DNA of 64,000 nucleotides, from positions 62,001 to 126,000 of the forward strand of contig NZ_VCNG01000002.1 in NCBI RefSeq assembly GCF_006227205.1. The letters are read 5' to 3'. Every line of letters begins with the position of its first letter. Positions within the stretch are counted from its first letter, which is position 1. The position numbers were made by a program, and so were the translations under genes. The notes below the pieces were generated by a model. It did not search any database, was not told the origin of the DNA, and saw only the letters and a program-made list of their open reading frames with translations. The stretch comes from Pseudomonas sp. ICMP22404 (GTDB taxonomy: Bacteria; Pseudomonadota; Gammaproteobacteria; Pseudomonadales; Pseudomonadaceae). Positions 34,786 through 43,543 of the stretch are shown here, piece after piece.

Positions 34786-35484
34786 ATGCCCAATCTGACC
34801 CAATTTCCCATCACCCAGAAATGGCCCGCCCAATACCCCGAGTGGCTCCAGCTCTACTCCCTGCCAACCCCCAACGGCGTGAAAGTCTCGATCATGCTGG
34901 AGGAGATCGGCCTGCCCTACGAACCCCACAAAGTGGACTTTGGCAGCAACGATCAGCTCTCCCCTGAATTCCTCTCACTCAACCCGAACAACAAGATCCC
35001 GGCGATTCTCGATCCCCATGGTCCGGGGGACCAGCCGTTGGCGTTGTTCGAGTCCGGGGCGATTCTGATTTACCTGGCGGACAAGAGCGGTCAACTGCTG
35101 GCCCAGGAATCGGCGGCGCGCTACGAGACGATTCAGTGGTTGATGTTCCAGATGGGCGGTATCGGGCCGATGTTCGGGCAGCTGGGTTTCTTCAATAAAT
35201 TCGCTGGCAAGGACTATGAGGACAAGCGTCCTCGCGACCGTTATGTCGAGGAAAGCAGGCGTTTGCTCAAGGTACTCGATGGGCGCCTGGAAGGGCGCGA
35301 CTGGATCATGGGTGAGCGCTATACCATTGCCGACATTGCCACGTTCCCATGGGTGCGCAACTTGATCGGGTTCTATGAGGCCGGCGATCTGGTGGGGATC
35401 CAGAACTTCCCCAACGTGACGCGGGTGCTGGAGCGCTTCCTGGCGCGGCCGGCCGTGGTCCGGGGTTTGAAGATTCCCGAGTGA
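34786..35484 (+). CDS. Glutathione S-transferase family protein (YghU/YfcG-like)
   Basis: 232 residues from ATG 34786 with GGAG six bases upstream. The N-terminal thioredoxin-like domain (LQLYSLPTPNGVKVSIMLEE) has TPNG, and GAILIYLADKSGQLL marks the end of that domain; the C-terminal helical domain includes YTIADIATFPWVRN. The arrangement resembles glutathione-dependent disulfide-bond oxidoreductases such as YghU and YfcG. It may protect against oxidative stress. It is single. Confidence 0.87.
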   Translation: MPNLTQFPITQKWPAQYPEWLQLYSLPTPNGVKVSIMLEEIGLPYEPHKVDFGSNDQLSPEFLSLNPNNKIPAILDPHGPGDQPLALFESGAILIYLADKSGQLLAQESAARYETIQWLMFQMGGIGPMFGQLGFFNKFAGKDYEDKRPRDRYVEESRRLLKVLDGRLEGRDWIMGERYTIADIATFPWVRNLIGFYEAGDLVGIQNFPNVTRVLERFLARPAVVRGLKIPE

Positions 35485-35657
35485 GCAGAGCGGCGTGCGG
35501 CTCAAGGGCACTGACTTGTATCAACGGTTCGCTGAGCGTGTAAGCGGATTATTGCTCTGCCGGTAACACACTGTTTTCCAGGTGTCGTTTGTACCCGGGG
35601 TGGCCAAGGCATAAGCTTTGGCCCCCTGTGATTGCCCCCCATTTGCCCAGGAGTTCC

Positions 35658-36633
35658 ATGTCCAGCCAGTTCCCCGAAGCACGTCCACGCCGCCTGCGTC
35701 GTAATGCCAGCCTGCGCAGTCTTTTCCAGGAAACCGAGTTCACGTTGAACGACCTGGTCCTGCCGATTTTCGTCGAAGAAGAAATCGATGACTTCGTGCC
35801 GATCAAGAGCATGCCAGGCGTGGTGCGCATTCCTGAGTCGAAACTGGCTGGCGAGATCGAGCGATATGCCCGTGCTGGCATCAAGTCGGTGATGACCTTT
35901 GGCGTGTCCCATCATCTGGACAGCGACGGCAGCGACACCTGGAACGAGCGTGGCCTGGTGTCGCGCATGGCCGCGATCTGCAAGGACGCTGTGCCGGAAA
36001 TGATTGTGATGTCCGACACGTGTTTCTGTGAATACACCGATCATGGTCATTGCGGCGTGCTTCATGGGCATGAAGTGGACAACGACCTGACCCTGTTCAA
36101 CCTGGGCCGGCAAGCCGTGGCAGCGGCCCGCGCCGGTGCCGATGTCATCGCTCCGTCCGCGGCGATGGATGGGCAGGTCCAGGCGATTCGCAAGGCGCTG
36201 GATGAAGCTGGCTTCAGCCAGACGGCAATCATGGCCTATTCCACTAAATTCGCCTCGGCGCTTTATGGCCCGTTCCGTGAGGCTGGCGGCAGCGCGTTGA
36301 AGGGCGACCGCAAGAGCTACCCAGATGAACCCGATGAACCGTCGCGAAGCGTTGCGCGAATCCCTGCTCGATGAACAGGAAGGCGCCGATGCGCTGATGG
36401 TCAAGCCGGCCGGCGCCTACCTCGATATCATCCGTGACATTCGCCAGGCGTCGAACCTGCCGTTGTCGGCGTATCAGGTCAGTGGCGAATACGCGATGAT
36501 TAAATTCGCCGCCCAGGCCGGCGCCATTGACGAAGCCCGAGTGGTGCGAGAAAGCCTTGGCGCGATCAAACGGGCGGGAGCGGATTTGATCTTCACCTAC
36601 TTTGCGATGGACCTGGCACTGAGCGGCATCTGA
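35658..36633 (+). pseudogene. hemB: Zinc-type delta-aminolevulinate dehydratase (HemB), frameshifted
   Basis: The full-length frame would code 324 residues, equal to the E. coli HemB length as I recall it. The reading is intact from ATG 35658 (CAGGAG upstream) through ALKGDRKSY, then shifts at a CCC run (36320-36322): one extra C separates it from [19 protein letters not shown], which continues in another frame to 36633. The zinc-binding motif [14 protein letters not shown] has three cysteines, and the lysine loops [14 protein letters not shown] and [11 protein letters not shown] are in the two halves. As sequenced it would stop early after about 238 residues. Pseudomonas normally has another, Mg-type HemB elsewhere, so loss could be tolerated. 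A base-calling error in the run cannot be excluded. Confidence 0.88.
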
Positions 36634-36647
36634 TCCAACCATTCCCC

Positions 36648-36737
36648 TGTGGGAGCGAGCCTGCTCGCGATAGCGGTGGGTCAGCGTGCATCGATGTTTT
36701 GTGTGCCACCGTCATCGCGAGCAAGCCCGCTCCCACA
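36648..36737. repeat. Paired REP (REPIN-like)
   Basis: TGTGGGAGCGAGCCTGCTCG and an inverted GCGAGCAAGCCCGCTCCCAC arm, starting 14 bases after the hemB stop. Confidence 0.9.
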
Positions 36738-36781
36738 GTGCTTCAGGGTGTTCACAGACATCGAATCTACCGCAGATCCCT

Positions 36782-36872
36782 TGTGGGAGCGAGCCTGCTC
36801 GCGATAGCGGTGGGTCAGTTTGCATTGATGTTGTGTGTGCCACCGTCTTCGCGGGCAAGCCGGGCTCCCACA
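36782..36872. repeat. Paired REP (REPIN-like)
   Basis: A second copy 45 bases after the first. The centres of both copies share AGCGGTGGGTCAG and GTGTGCCACCGTC, indicating a common origin. With 36648-36737 they fill the gap before the lipoprotein gene. Confidence 0.9.
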
Positions 36873-36985
36873 TGGGTTTTCCGGTGGTTACCGAGCCGGT
36901 TTTATCCGTGTGGCAAACGACGGAATATAGCCTGTCCCAGCTTTTGATCGTATGGTGCTCTGGAGTACAAACCTGATGGAGCCCT

Positions 36986-38080
36986 ATGCCTTTCAATCGA
37001 TGGTTGTTCATTCTCCCGGCGCTGCTGGTCCTGGCCGGTTGTGGCAGTCGTCAGGTCCAGGAGCCCGAGCGCCAGCCCGCCGAGGTCAAGGCGCAGATCG
37101 TGCGGTTGTTGCCGGCCAAGACCGCGGATCGCGAAGGCTGGGCCACGGATATCTATGATGCGTTAACCGCGCAGCAGATCCCGCCTACGACGCAGAATAT
37201 CTGTTCGGTACTGGCTGTCGCTGAGCAGGAGTCGACATTCCAGGCCGACCCCACGGTGCCGGGACTGGGCAAGATTGCCCGGCAGGAAATCGATCGCCGT
37301 GCGGCGAAGTTGCATATTCCCGGGCTATTGGTCAGCGGCGCACTCCAGGTGCGTTCATCCAACGGCAAGAGTTACAGCGACCGGCTCGCCGCGGTGCGCA
37401 GCGAAAAGGAGCTGAGCGGCATTTTCGATGATTTCATTGGCATGGTGCCGTTGGGCAAAACGTTGTTCGACGGTTTCAACCCGGTGCACACCGGCGGGCC
37501 GATGCAGGTCAGTATCGCCTTCGCCCAGGCCAATGCCCGACATTATCCTTATACGGTGGAGGGGTCGATTCGCCAGGAAGTGTTCAGCCGGCGCGGTGGG
37601 ATGTACTTCGGCATTGCGCATTTGCTGGGGTATCCGGTGAGCTACACCGAGCCGCTGTATCGCTTCGCCGATTTCAATGCCGGTTGGTACGCCAGCCGCA
37701 ACGCGGCGTTCCAGCATGCCGTGAGTCGCGCCTCAGGCATTTCTCTCGCCCTCGACGGTGACCTGATCCAGCATGACTCCATCATGCCCGGCAGCACCGA
37801 GCTGGCGGTGCGCACGCTTGGGAAATCGTTGGGAATGCGTAACCCGACCATTCGCGATCAGTTGGAGCAGGGCGACAGCCTGGCATTCGAGGACAGTAAA
37901 CTCTACAAGCGCGTCTTCGAACTGGCTGAAAAGGCCGAGGGTAAGCCGTTACCTCGTGCGGTGTTGCCGGGGATCGTACTCAAGAGCCCGAAAATCACCC
38001 GCAAGCTGACCACTGCATGGTTTGCCAAGCGGGTGGACGAGCGCTATCAGCGGTGCATGGCGCGGTCGGCGGGACGCTAG
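36986..38080 (+). CDS. DUF1615 family lipoprotein
   Basis: 364 residues. The N-terminal lipoprotein signal LLVLAGC puts the lipidated cysteine at about 19. The mature domain carries CSVLAVAEQESTFQADPTVPG near 73, a segment like the catalytic glutamate region of lytic transglycosylases, and HTGGPMQVSIAFAQANA near 168. This is the DUF1615 family found in many Gammaproteobacteria, with the probable activity in peptidoglycan. The family assignment is from memory. A strong bidirectional terminator follows. Confidence 0.8.
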   Translation: MPFNRWLFILPALLVLAGCGSRQVQEPERQPAEVKAQIVRLLPAKTADREGWATDIYDALTAQQIPPTTQNICSVLAVAEQESTFQADPTVPGLGKIARQEIDRRAAKLHIPGLLVSGALQVRSSNGKSYSDRLAAVRSEKELSGIFDDFIGMVPLGKTLFDGFNPVHTGGPMQVSIAFAQANARHYPYTVEGSIRQEVFSRRGGMYFGIAHLLGYPVSYTEPLYRFADFNAGWYASRNAAFQHAVSRASGISLALDGDLIQHDSIMPGSTELAVRTLGKSLGMRNPTIRDQLEQGDSLAFEDSKLYKRVFELAEKAEGKPLPRAVLPGIVLKSPKITRKLTTAWFAKRVDERYQRCMARSAGR

Positions 38081-38145
38081 GCTCTGTATGAAAGCCTTGA
38101 TACTCAAAGCTTTTCACACAGAGCCTGGCGAACGGCGACCATGAA

Positions 38146-38174
38146 AAAAGCCCGGTGGATAAGACCGGGCTTTT
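38146..38174. terminator. Bidirectional Rho-independent terminator
   Basis: Stem AAAAGCCCGGT / ACCGGGCTTTT with a seven-base loop. It serves the plus-strand lipoprotein gene and the minus-strand repeat-protein gene, whose stop lies 24 bases away. Confidence 0.9.
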
Positions 38175-38197
38175 GTCGGGCAGAGCAGGGCGGCAGG

Positions 38198-38632
38198 TCA
38201 TGCGCGATTCTGAGTCAGGTGATCCGAACCACCTTCAGCAACGCGATTCTCGATCAAGCGATCCGAACCACCTTCAGCGACGCGATTCTCGATCAAACGA
38301 TCCGAACCACCTTCAGCGACGCGATTCTCGATCAAGCGATCCGAACCACCTTCAGCAACGCGATTCTCGATCAAGCGATCCGAACCACCTTCAGCGACGC
38401 GATTCTCGATCAAGCGATCCGAACCACCTTCAGCGACGCGATTCTCGATCAAACGATCCGAACCACCTTCAGCGACGCGATTCTCGATCAAACGATCCGA
38501 ACCACCTTCAGCGACGCGGTTCTCAATCAGTCGATCGGAACCACCTTCGGCAACGACCGGGTGGGAAGAAGCGGCGAATGCGTTGGCTGCCAGAACCGAG
38601 AAAGCGAGGCTGAGGATGATTTGGCGTTTCAT
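38198..38632 (-). CDS. Secreted protein of nine 13-residue tandem repeats
   Basis: 144 residues: signal peptide (KRQIILSLAFSVLAANAFA, cleaved near 21), a short HPV linker, then nine copies of VAEGGSDRLIENR; the last reads VAEGGSDHLTQNR, plus a final Ala. The DNA repeat is 39 bases and nearly identical between copies, with one or two silent changes. The mature protein is small, acidic and lacks cysteine, so it is probably unfolded or an elongated repeat structure. I recall similar repeat proteins in pseudomonads carrying uninformative names; no function is assigned. The opposite strand is open through the repeats only because 39 is a multiple of three. Confidence 0.85.
   Translation of the reverse strand: MKRQIILSLAFSVLAANAFAASSHPVVAEGGSDRLIENRVAEGGSDRLIENRVAEGGSDRLIENRVAEGGSDRLIENRVAEGGSDRLIENRVAEGGSDRLIENRVAEGGSDRLIENRVAEGGSDRLIENRVAEGGSDHLTQNRA
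38238..38554. repeat. 39-base tandem repeat array inside the secreted repeat protein
   Basis: About eight to nine units, each containing CGATCCGAACCACC followed by TTCAGC and GCGATTCTCGATCAA on the plus strand. Divergence is least in the middle of the array, as expected if units expand and contract by slippage. Confidence 0.9.
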
Positions 38633-38826
38633 GATGGTGTGCTCCGGGGGATGCAGTGGGTTTGTGTGGGGCCATTGTTGCGTCGGGCAGTGATCATGAG
38701 AACTTCATTGAAGTGATGGTGACCATCGATGGCAGTGATAACTGCTCGATGTGCAGGTCGTCCACGGCGTGGAACATCGGGCGTGCGAAGGGTTCTATCG
38801 ACTGAACCTTCCCTGGAGGCAGGCTT

Positions 38827-39456
38827 ATGTATCAGTTATTCGGCTACAGGCAATCCGGTTCTTCGGCCGTGGAGATTGCCCTGTGCCTATGTGGTGTGCC
38901 TTATCGCCGGGTCGATGCCTATTCGACCGAAGACAATGACGCGGCCAAGGCACTCGAGGCGTTGAATCCCCAGAAACAGGTGCCGACCTTGCAGTTGCCG
39001 GACGGTTCGGTGCTGACCGAAGCCGCCGCCATTCTGATCCACCTCGGGCTGACCTATCCGGAATCGAAGTTGCTGCCCGAGGACCCGGTCCAGCGTGCAC
39101 AAGCCATACGGGGCCTGGTTTACATCGTCGCCAATTGCTACACGCCCATCGGTATCATCGATTTTCCGGAGCGCTGGCTGGCCGAGGCGGATGAGGCGAC
39201 CCGGCAGCAATTGGTGTCGGGCACGAAGCATCGCTTGTATCGCAATTGGACGTTGTTTGCCGATCAGTTTCCGGCGCAACCGTTCTTCAGCGGTGCCGAG
39301 CCGGGAGCGCTGGATATTCTCGCAGCGGTGATTACCAAGTGGGCCGGAACGCGAGAGGCGATGCTCAGTGCACGACCGGAATTTCACGCAGTGCTGGAGC
39401 GCATCGACCAGCATCCGCGGGTGGCCCCGGTGCTGTCACTGCATTGGGCTGCGTAG
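38827..39456 (+). CDS. Glutathione S-transferase family protein
   Basis: 209 residues. The N-terminal thioredoxin-like domain (YQLFGYRQSGSSAVEIALCL) carries Ser residues at the catalytic position, and PQKQVPTLQLPDGSVLTEAAAILIHL gives the cis-Pro and the Glu-Ala backbone-binding motif near 52-73. The C-terminal helical domain ends PEFHAVLERIDQHPR. GGAGG precedes the ATG. It is unrelated in close sequence to the GST at 34786. The substrate is unknown. Confidence 0.86.
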   Translation: MYQLFGYRQSGSSAVEIALCLCGVPYRRVDAYSTEDNDAAKALEALNPQKQVPTLQLPDGSVLTEAAAILIHLGLTYPESKLLPEDPVQRAQAIRGLVYIVANCYTPIGIIDFPERWLAEADEATRQQLVSGTKHRLYRNWTLFADQFPAQPFFSGAEPGALDILAAVITKWAGTREAMLSARPEFHAVLERIDQHPRVAPVLSLHWAA

Positions 39457-39470
39457 GCGTGTCCGAAAGG

Positions 39471-40007
39471 TCATGGGCATGCCTTTCGAGTGGCCGCCTG
39501 GGCGATGAGGTCGACGAACTGCCGGACGTTATTCTGGTGGGCCAGCACCAGCTCGTCGAGGGTGCTTCCCGCAGGAGTCTGCAGGTGGTTGCGGCAGGTA
39601 AAGGCGTGGGCTTCGTCGCTGAGGTTACGCAAGCGCCATTGCACGTCCATGCGGGCGTACTGGCCGGGGACCGAATCGAAACGTTGTACGTCTACCCGTA
39701 GTAACGCCTTCGGCGCGCCGGGATTGCTCAGTTGTTCCTCCAGGCTGCTGCGCAGCTCATCCGCCAGGCTGGCGCCCCACCATTCGGTCTCCAGGATCGC
39801 CAATCCACTGTTGCCCTGGCGAATGACCATCTGGGGGCGATCCACCTGAGGCGGGACGCTGACCTGCTCGATCCGGATGTCGACGCCGGAGGGTGGCTTG
39901 CCTGTCGGCTGGACCGGGCTCAAGGTGTGGTAATGGATCGGATCGCTGCGACAGGCGCCGAGCAGCAGCGCCACGGCGACGAGGGCGACTTTCAGCATCG
40001 GCGGCAT
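39471..40007 (-). CDS. pqiC: PqiC-like lipoprotein
   Basis: 178 residues from ATG 40007, about nine bases after GGAG; other in-frame starts are 40028 (overlapping the pqiB stop) and 39998. The lipobox LLLGACRS is at residues 14-21. The mature part has HTLSPVQPTG, typical of the PqiC/ABC-transport auxiliary lipoprotein family, and VIRQGNSGLAILETEWWGASL. It completes an outer-membrane-linked PqiA-PqiB-PqiC lipid transport system. It is last in the pqi operon. Confidence 0.88.
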   Translation of the reverse strand: MPPMLKVALVAVALLLGACRSDPIHYHTLSPVQPTGKPPSGVDIRIEQVSVPPQVDRPQMVIRQGNSGLAILETEWWGASLADELRSSLEEQLSNPGAPKALLRVDVQRFDSVPGQYARMDVQWRLRNLSDEAHAFTCRNHLQTPAGSTLDELVLAHQNNVRQFVDLIAQAATRKACP

Positions 40008-40024
40008 GGCGCGTGCTCCTCTGA

Positions 40025-41674
40025 TCATTCTTTCACCGGGAAGGTGAGCGGGGCATCCTTGGGACGACCGCGCAGCAGCGATTCGGGATGACGGCTCAAG
40101 TAGTCGGACAGTTCTCGCAGCGAGCGCGACATGCGACCGAGATCGTCGAGGGTCTGGGTCAACTGCTCGCGCTGAGGCGAGTCTTCGGCCAGCGTGGTGT
40201 TGGCCGACTGCAAGGTCTTGCTGACGTCTTGCAAGGTATTCTGCACGCTTGGCAGGGTCTTGCCGTTGAATTGCTTCAGGCCTTTGCGCAATTCCACGAG
40301 GTTGCCATCCAGGTTACTGGCGATGCTTTCCAGCGGCAGCTTGTTGATCCGCTCGATCACCGACTGCAGTTGCTCCTGCAATTGCTGCAGGCTGCCAGGA
40401 ATGGTCGGGATTCGGACGGGGCGGGCCGCGGGGTCGAAAGCGACTTTCTCGGCCTTGGGATAGAAGTCCAGGGAGATGTACAACTGCCCGGTCAGCAAGT
40501 TGCCGCTGCGGGCCTGGGCGCGCAGGCCACGTTCGACGAAGCTGCCGAGCAGGCGGGCCGAGGCGGCCTCGTCTTCTGGATCATGATTGAGCGCCTTGAG
40601 CAATTTCTCGTGGGCTTTGCCCAGGCGCTGGGGGTAGATCACCACGCCGACATTGACCGGGAAACTGCGTTGCTTCTCGTCGAAATCCAGGTTGATGGCC
40701 ACGACCCTGCCGATTTCCACGCCGAGGAATTCCACCGGTGCATCGACCTTCAACCCCCGCAGCGCCTGATCGAAACGCAGGGCCAGGTATTGCGCCTTGC
40801 CACTGGGTGGCGCCAGGGCGCTTTGTTGGTCGGCGAACAGTTCGTAGTTCTTGTCTTCGGCTGCTGGCGTGTCGTCGGGATTGTAGTCCGGTGCCCTGAA
40901 CGCGATGCCGCCGACCAGCAATGCCGAGAGCGATTCGGTCCTGACCGCGAAGCCATTGGCGCCGACGTTCAAGTCCACGCCGCTGACGTTCCAGAACCGG
41001 GTGTTCTCGGTGACATAAGCGTCGTTCGGTGCGTTGATGAAGACCTCGATATTGACGCCCTTGCCGTCCGCGTCCAGGGCGTAGGAGACCACTTGGCCCA
41101 CCGGAATCTTGCGCAGATAAACCGGTGAGCCGATGTCCAGCGAACCGAGGTCGCGGGAGTGCAGGGTAAAGCGCTTGCCCGGTTCGCCGTAGGTGATCGG
41201 TGGCGGTGCCTCGAGGCCGGTGAACGACTTGGCGCGTACTTTCGAATGCCCGGCGTCGGCCCCGATGAAGTCCCCTGACAGCAACGTGTCGATCCCGGAA
41301 ATGCCACCGGCGCCGATGCGCGGCCGGACCACCCAGAACACCGAGTCTTCGTGGGTGAACGTATCGGCGTTCTTGGCCAGCTTGACCGTGGCGGTGACGT
41401 TCTTCTGGTCATCGCTCAACTGCACGTCCGTGACCTGGCCGATCACCACGTTGCGGTATTTCACCGCGGTCTTGTTGGCGGTCAGGCCTTCGCCGGTCTT
41501 GAAGGTAATGGTGATGGTCGGGCCTTCCTGCAGCCAGTTGTGGACTACCAGCGACAGGCCCACCAGCACCGCGATGATCGGCACGATCCACACCAGCGAC
41601 ACCGACCAGCGACTGCTGGTGACGTGGGCGCGCCCCGGCGCGGGTTGTTGTCCGTCAGTGGCTTGCGATTTCAT
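40025..41674 (-). CDS. pqiB: Intermembrane transport protein PqiB (MCE/MlaD domains)
   Basis: 549 residues. One N-terminal membrane helix (SLVWIVPIIAVLVGLSLVVH) anchors it in the inner membrane, and three MCE/MlaD domains follow in the periplasm (TITITFKTGEGLTANKTAV near 55; RFTLHSRDLGSLDIGSPVYL near 165; LALRFDQALRGLKVDAPVEF near 300). The C-terminal coiled coil (LQQLQEQLQSVIERINKL onwards) forms the needle. PqiB bridges inner and outer membranes for lipid transport. Its start overlaps the preceding pqiA half by 20 bases. Confidence 0.93.
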   Translation of the reverse strand: MKSQATDGQQPAPGRAHVTSSRWSVSLVWIVPIIAVLVGLSLVVHNWLQEGPTITITFKTGEGLTANKTAVKYRNVVIGQVTDVQLSDDQKNVTATVKLAKNADTFTHEDSVFWVVRPRIGAGGISGIDTLLSGDFIGADAGHSKVRAKSFTGLEAPPPITYGEPGKRFTLHSRDLGSLDIGSPVYLRKIPVGQVVSYALDADGKGVNIEVFINAPNDAYVTENTRFWNVSGVDLNVGANGFAVRTESLSALLVGGIAFRAPDYNPDDTPAAEDKNYELFADQQSALAPPSGKAQYLALRFDQALRGLKVDAPVEFLGVEIGRVVAINLDFDEKQRSFPVNVGVVIYPQRLGKAHEKLLKALNHDPEDEAASARLLGSFVERGLRAQARSGNLLTGQLYISLDFYPKAEKVAFDPAARPVRIPTIPGSLQQLQEQLQSVIERINKLPLESIASNLDGNLVELRKGLKQFNGKTLPSVQNTLQDVSKTLQSANTTLAEDSPQREQLTQTLDDLGRMSRSLRELSDYLSRHPESLLRGRPKDAPLTFPVKE

Positions 41675-42317
41675 CCATGGCCTCCTCCGAGGGGGGTGGG
41701 GTGTCCCAGATCAGCCGTGGGTCGAAACTCATGGCCGACAGCATGGTGAACAGCACGACGAGGCCGAAGAACAGGATCCCCGGGCGCGGTTCGATATCGC
41801 TCAGTGCCTGGAACTTCACCAGCGCCGCCACCAGGGCCACCACCAGCACGTCGAGCATCGACCAATAGCCGATGACTTCCACCAGCCGGTACAGCTTCGC
41901 TCGCTGGAGCTGGGCCCAGCTGCTGCGTCGTTGCACGGTGACCAGCAGCAGCGTCAGGACCACGAACTTGATGCCGGGTACGGCGATGCTGGCGATGAAG
42001 ATGATCAGGGCGATGTCCCAGGCACCGCTGCGCCAGAACTCGATCACGCCGCTGATGATCGTGCTGTCGGCGCCGTCCCCGAGCATCCGGGTGTTCATCA
42101 CCGGCAGCAGGTTGGCCGGGATATAGAACACCAGCGCGGCCAGCATGTAGGCCCAGGTGCGGGTGAGGGCATCGGGTTTGCGTCGGTGCAGGAGGGCGTC
42201 GCAACGCGGGCAGGTCGTGGGCTCGTCGGTCATGTCGCAGGCCAGGCCGCAGCCATGGCACAGGCACAGGTCCAGCTCACCGGCCAGTGGTGGGGTATCC
42301 AGCGGTTTGCCGTTCAC
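41655..42317 (-). CDS. pqiA: PqiA-like membrane protein, second half (LetA-like)
   Basis: 220 residues from a GTG at 42317 that overlaps the previous stop as GTGA. A zinc ribbon at the N-terminus (LCLCHGCGLACD ... CPRCDALLH) is followed by four membrane helices (YMLAALVFYIPANLLPVMNT; AWDIALIIFIASIAVPGIKF). E. coli PqiA is one protein with two such halves, each with its own ribbon. Here the halves are separate genes, and this one matches the C-terminal half. It works with PqiB in lipid movement and membrane integrity. Confidence 0.9.
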   Translation of the reverse strand: MNGKPLDTPPLAGELDLCLCHGCGLACDMTDEPTTCPRCDALLHRRKPDALTRTWAYMLAALVFYIPANLLPVMNTRMLGDGADSTIISGVIEFWRSGAWDIALIIFIASIAVPGIKFVVLTLLLVTVQRRSSWAQLQRAKLYRLVEVIGYWSMLDVLVVALVAALVKFQALSDIEPRPGILFFGLVVLFTMLSAMSFDPRLIWDTPPPSEEAMDEIASH

Positions 42318-42910
42318 AGGCTGCTCCACAGGTCGCGCACATCGCGCCCGGCAATACGGATCATCAGCAGGCTCAAGGCCGCCAGGGCGAACAGGCCGAT
42401 ACCCGGCAGTACGTCCAGCAACCCGGCGAGTTTGATCACCGCCACCAGCGCGCCCAGCAGGCAGACCTCCAGCATGCTCCATGGTCGCAGCGTTTCCAGG
42501 CTGCGCATGCACAGGTTGAACCCCGGCGCACGGCGGTTGGCGTAGGCATGCCCCAGCACCCAGAGCAGCAGGGCCAGTTGAAGGAGTGGAGCGATGATGA
42601 TTGCCACCGCTGCCACCAGGGCGATGAAGGTAATCGGCCCCTGGCTCAAGGCCACGATGGAATCCCACAGCGTGGCGCTGTTGTTCAGGCCCTGGAAGCG
42701 GATGCTCATCACCGGGTAGACGTTGGCGAAGGCCCACAACACCGCCGCCGTTACGCTCAAGGCCAGGCGTTTTTCGATGGTCAGCCCGTTATAGCGCTGG
42801 ATCACCGCGCCACATCGCACGCACGAGGCTTTCTGATGCGGGACGAGCTCCACCGGCTCGTACACCGCATCGCAATGTTCGCAAATGATCAGTCGCTCGG
42901 CGTCGGCCAT
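42314..42910 (-). CDS. pqiA: PqiA-like membrane protein, first half (LetA-like)
   Basis: 198 residues. A CxxC...CxxC ribbon (CEHCDAVYE ... CVRCGAVIQR) is followed by four helices with ANVYPVMSIRF, the counterpart of the ANLLPVMNTRM stretch in the next gene. It corresponds to the N-terminal half of E. coli PqiA/LetA. It is the first gene of the operon pqiA-pqiA-pqiB-pqiC, with overlaps at each junction. No paraquat or SoxR-type promoter is evident upstream. Confidence 0.9.
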   Translation of the reverse strand: MADAERLIICEHCDAVYEPVELVPHQKASCVRCGAVIQRYNGLTIEKRLALSVTAAVLWAFANVYPVMSIRFQGLNNSATLWDSIVALSQGPITFIALVAAVAIIIAPLLQLALLLWVLGHAYANRRAPGFNLCMRSLETLRPWSMLEVCLLGALVAVIKLAGLLDVLPGIGLFALAALSLLMIRIAGRDVRDLWSSL

Positions 42911-42980
42911 CGGGGTGCTCGGGCAGGGACAACCCCTTCAATATAGAAGTGGGTTGGGAATGAGCAACCTGGCGAGTCGA

Positions 42981-43421
42981 TCATTCGCCGCGAATGTACT
43001 GCTCCAGTTGTTGGATCAGGTTCGCCTGTTCGGCAATGGCTTCCTTGACCAGGTCACCGATGGACAGCAGGCCGACGAGTTTGCCGTCGTCCACCACCGG
43101 CAAATGCCGCAAGTGCTTTTCGGTCATGATGCTCAGGCAGGTCTCGACGGTCTGGTGCGGATCGATGGTGATCACGGGGGATACCATGATGTCGCTGACT
43201 TTTGTGCCCACCGATGAGCGGCCGTGCAAGACCATCTTGCGCGCATAATCACGCTCGCTGATGATCCCCAGCACTTCATCGTTCTTCACCACCAACAAGG
43301 CGCCGACGTTTTTCTCGGCCATGCGCATCAAGGCCTGCAACACCATGTCGTCCGGTGAGATGGTGTGCACATGCTGGTTCTTCTCGTCCTTCATCCGGAG
43401 CAACTGCGCGACGGTTTTCAT
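42981..43421 (-). CDS. CBS-domain protein (two CBS modules)
   Basis: 146 residues, almost entirely two CBS domains: ISPDDMVLQALMRMAEKNVG at about 19-75 and DIMVSPVITIDPHQTVETCL at about 78-135. The protein has no extra enzymatic domain. CBS pairs bind adenosyl ligands such as AMP, ATP or SAM. Small stand-alone CBS proteins are common in pseudomonads with unknown partner. It is single, not in an operon with pqi. Confidence 0.88.
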   Translation of the reverse strand: MKTVAQLLRMKDEKNQHVHTISPDDMVLQALMRMAEKNVGALLVVKNDEVLGIISERDYARKMVLHGRSSVGTKVSDIMVSPVITIDPHQTVETCLSIMTEKHLRHLPVVDDGKLVGLLSIGDLVKEAIAEQANLIQQLEQYIRGE

Positions 43422-43543
43422 TGGGAGGGCCTCGGGGGTGTTTTTGCAGGTGTTGTTAAAGAATCGTAGACCCGGCGGCGCAGGGCAAGCGGTAAAACGG
43501 CGGCCAGTCGTCCAAAAACGCCATCGGCGGTGAATTTATCATT

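Noticed and set aside
38198..38632. Possible CRISPR array because of regular repeats
   Set aside because: The repeats are contiguous 39-base coding units with no unique spacers between them, and there are no cas genes.
38141..38716. An open reading frame on the plus strand through the repeat array
   Set aside because: It is the complement of the secreted repeat protein; 39 is divisible by three, so the opposite strand stays open without meaning, and it lacks a ribosome-binding site.
41193..42545. A long plus-strand frame across the pqiA/pqiB genes
   Set aside because: The minus-strand genes have clear zinc ribbon and MCE motifs; the plus-strand frame is Gln/His/Arg-rich antisense noise.
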